This document shows positions 5,690 to 6,743 of a DNA stretch of 6,743 bases, in pieces. The position numbers and the translations under genes were made by a program. Where the stretch lies: positions 1-6,743 of the forward strand of contig CAMYEU010000096.1 in the NCBI GenBank assembly GCA_947254465.1, written 5' to 3'. Position 1 is the first letter of the stretch; each line of letters opens with the position of its first letter. The notes below the pieces were generated by a model. It saw nothing but the letters and a program-made list of their open reading frames with translations, was not told the DNA's origin and did not search any database. Origin of the DNA: an uncultured Gemella sp. Lineage in GTDB: Bacteria > Bacillota > Bacilli > Staphylococcales > Gemellaceae.

Positions 5690-5745
5690 AGGGAGTGGCT
5701 TAAAAAAATGATTTCTCAGAAATCATGATTTTTGAGTCGCTCCCT
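5690..5745. repeat. Long imperfect intergenic hairpin, probable dispersed repeat
   Basis: The arms 5690-5716 and 5718-5745 pair over almost their whole length. AGGGAG pairs with CTCCCT at the base, the next six positions pair only if G-U wobbles are allowed (TGGCTT against GAGTCG), then come an A/T tract and TGATTT/AAATCA at the tip with a tiny loop. Only TTAATTAATT follows, so it is a weak intrinsic terminator. The layout recalls the GGGAGTGG...-type hairpin repeats found between genes in staphylococci and relatives; this comparison is from memory. It may still be the functional 3' end of the MarR operon. Confidence 0.7.
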
Positions 5746-5777
5746 CTTAATTAATTAGAATTTTAAACGGATTTTAT

Positions 5778-5806
5778 TTGTTTTATATAGTAAAAAGTTT
5801 TATAAT
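5778..5806 (+). promoter_or_regulatory. Probable promoter of the cupin gene
   Basis: A perfect TATAAT (5801-5806) is preceded at 17 bp by TTGTTT (5778-5783), a 3/6 match to the -35 consensus. Transcription would start near 5813. The palindrome AAAACGTTTT (5816-5825) lies just after that point and resembles the core of a CcpA site. Confidence 0.6.
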
Positions 5807-5839
5807 AAAGATAAGAAAACGTTTTTAAAGGAATTATTT

Positions 5840-5860
5840 ATGAGGATGAAATTAAAATAA
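5840..5860 (+). CDS. Six-codon ORF (MRMKLK) ahead of the cupin gene
   Basis: ATG at 5840 has AAAGGA (5827-5832) 7 nt upstream and opens a six-codon frame ending in TAA (5858-5860). That stop overlaps the SD AAGGAGA of the cupin gene, so ribosomes ending here would be placed on the next ribosome binding site. It could be a translated leader that couples or tunes cupin expression. At this length chance is a real alternative. Confidence 0.35.
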   Translation: MRMKLK

Positions 5861-5871
5861 GGAGAATTGAT

Positions 5872-6156
5872 ATGAGCGTTGGAACAATTTTTGAAGAAGC
5901 GGGATTGTTAAAAAAACACGATAGATTTAAATTAGTAAAAAAAGCAGGGAAACAAGGTGAACTAATAGCGAAACACAACCATCCAGAAGCTTTTGTAGTG
6001 TTTACTTGTGTTAAAGGAAAAATACAAGTGTTTTTAAATGATGAAGAAATTCATATTGTAGAACCGGGAAAAGTTCTTCATTTTGATGGGGATAATTACA
6101 TTAATGCAGAGTTTTTAGAAGATGGGGAAGTATTTGTAACTTTAATTCATAAATAA
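5872..6156 (+). CDS. Small single-domain cupin protein
   Basis: This 94-residue protein is almost entirely one cupin beta-barrel. The first cupin motif is seen as KHNHPEAFVVFTCVKGKIQV (34-53), with His35 and His37 as likely metal ligands. Glu39 is closer to them than in the usual HxH-x3,4-E spacing. The second motif is EPGKVLHFDGDN (64-75), with His70 as the third histidine. Together these residues could bind a divalent metal. Proteins of this type act as small metalloenzymes or ligand-binding stabilisers, and the sequence does not say which. The ATG has AAGGAGA (5859-5865) 6 nt upstream. It has its own probable promoter and no clear terminator before ssb, so ssb might be partly co-transcribed. 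The cupin fold call is firm; the function is unknown. Confidence 0.85.
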   Translation: MSVGTIFEEAGLLKKHDRFKLVKKAGKQGELIAKHNHPEAFVVFTCVKGKIQVFLNDEEIHIVEPGKVLHFDGDNYINAEFLEDGEVFVTLIHK

Positions 6157-6210
6157 GATTTTAAAATTATAATAAGGTATTTGATACATAAAATATATAA
6201 AATTAGAGTC

Positions 6211-6239
6211 TTCCAAATGTTTTTATAGCAATCTAAATT
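6211..6239 (+). promoter_or_regulatory. Weak candidate promoter of ssb
   Basis: TTCCAA (6211-6216), 17 bp, then TAAATT (6234-6239) is a poor match at both boxes but correctly spaced. It would give a very short leader before the SD at 6248-6255. No competence-type box such as TACGAATA is seen in the 106 bp between the cupin gene and ssb. Confidence 0.25.
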
Positions 6240-6262
6240 ATTATTTTAAGGGAGGATACATA

Positions 6263-6631
6263 ATGCTTAATCAAGTAATATTAATAGGAAGACTAGTTAA
6301 AAAGCCAGAATTAAAAGAAAGCGATAAGAAAGTTAGCTATATTAAAGCAACTTTAGCGGTCCAATCTGATTTTAAAAATAAAGATGGAAATTATGATACA
6401 GAATTTTTTGAGTTTACTACTTTTGGTAAAACTGCAGAAAATACAGCTAAATACTGTGAAAAAGGTAGTTTACTTAATATAGTAGGAAGCCTAAATAACA
6501 ATATTTATACAGATAAAAATGGGGTAAAACACTATCAAATGTCTGTAATTGCTAATAAAGTTTCTTTTTTAAGCAAAGGAACGAAAAAAGAAGAAAAAGA
6601 GTCAGAAGACGTATTTGTCTTAGGTCAATAA
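6263..6631 (+). CDS. ssb: Single-stranded DNA-binding protein, short paralogue without canonical C-tip
   Basis: This 122-residue protein binds single-stranded DNA through an OB fold covering about residues 1-104: MLNQVILIGRL at the start, the FGKTAENTAKYCEKGSLL block (54-71) and YQMSVIANKVSFL at the end of the domain. The remaining 18 residues form a short, charged tail (KKEEKESED) that ends in VFVLGQ, not in the DDDIPF-like tip by which housekeeping SSBs recruit repair and replication partners. It is not flanked by rpsF and rpsR, the usual neighbours of ssbA in Firmicutes. It is therefore a secondary SSB, comparable in size to Bacillus SsbB (competence) or to phage and plasmid SSBs. The ATG is preceded by AAGGGAGG (6248-6255) with a 7-nt spacer. 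A strong terminator follows. Confidence 0.92.
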   Translation: MLNQVILIGRLVKKPELKESDKKVSYIKATLAVQSDFKNKDGNYDTEFFEFTTFGKTAENTAKYCEKGSLLNIVGSLNNNIYTDKNGVKHYQMSVIANKVSFLSKGTKKEEKESEDVFVLGQ

Positions 6632-6655
6632 AATTAAATACTAATTTAGATTGCA

Positions 6656-6700
6656 TAAATCTCTAACATAGGTTAAACTGTGTTAGAGGTTTATTTTTTT
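6656..6700 (+). terminator. Intrinsic terminator of ssb
   Basis: A 13-bp stem, TAAATCTCTAACA (6656-6668) with TGTTAGAGGTTTA (6681-6693), contains one G-U pair and a 12-nt loop, and is followed by seven Ts (6694-6700). It closes the cupin-ssb region. Confidence 0.92.
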
Positions 6701-6701
6701 G

Positions 6702-6730
6702 TTGTATTCTTTATTTTTTTTTCGTATAAT
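6702..6730 (+). promoter_or_regulatory. Probable promoter of the gene beyond the window
   Basis: TTGTAT (6702-6707), 17 bp, then a perfect TATAAT (6725-6730) point out of the window on the + strand. The -35 box begins 2 bases after the T-run of the ssb terminator. No coding sequence is visible before the end. Confidence 0.45.
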
Positions 6731-6743
6731 AATTTATAAAAAA

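Noticed and set aside
5690..5745. Hairpin as part of a CRISPR array or an insertion-sequence end
   Set aside because: There is a single dyad with no spacer-repeat periodicity, no transposase fragment and no visible target duplication.
6157..6262. TTGATA at 6181-6186 as the ssb -35 box
   Set aside because: No acceptable -10 box lies 16-18 bp downstream of it.

Overview
The window looks like chromosomal DNA of a very AT-rich Firmicute. The evidence is strong AAGGAGG ribosome binding sites, A/T-ending codons (many ATA and TTA), TTGACA/TATAAT-type promoters, a CcpA-type site and intrinsic terminators. The proteins resemble those of Bacilli. Gemella or a staphylococcus relative would fit, but this is an impression; no rRNA or other marker is present. 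There is no CRISPR array, tRNA, insertion sequence or clear prophage.

Bases 1-2359 (+ strand) hold the end of a three-gene sensing operon: the C-terminal part of a PhnD-like phosphate/phosphonate-type binding protein, a membrane histidine kinase of the NarL/UhpB type, and a LuxR/NarL-type response regulator. It converges on glpT (2493-3830, - strand), a glycerol-3-phosphate:phosphate antiporter of the OPA family with the known substrate-site residues conserved. The obvious reading is that the sensor system detects an extracellular phosphate ester and switches on the transporter, a layout comparable to staphylococcal HptRSA/UhpT but built from different regulator families. glpT has a good promoter (TTTACA-17-TATAAT) overlapped by a CcpA-like site, a leader of about 139 nt, and inverted repeats upstream. 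Its terminator hairpin displays a 10-nt sequence perfectly complementary to glpT's own Shine-Dalgarno region.

Bases 4080-5601 (+ strand) form a compact operon: a MarR regulator, a DUF1304 membrane protein and a TIP30-like NAD(P)-binding oxidoreductase. Two identical 16-bp palindromes, 45 bp apart, flank its promoter; one covers the -35 box and the other lies just after the predicted start of transcription. They are very probably MarR's own operators.

Bases 5602-6743 hold a long imperfect hairpin that resembles a dispersed intergenic repeat, a small cupin gene preceded by a six-codon ORF whose stop runs into the cupin SD, and a non-housekeeping ssb gene without the canonical SSB C-terminal tip. 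The window ends with ssb's strong terminator and the probable promoter of a gene beyond it.
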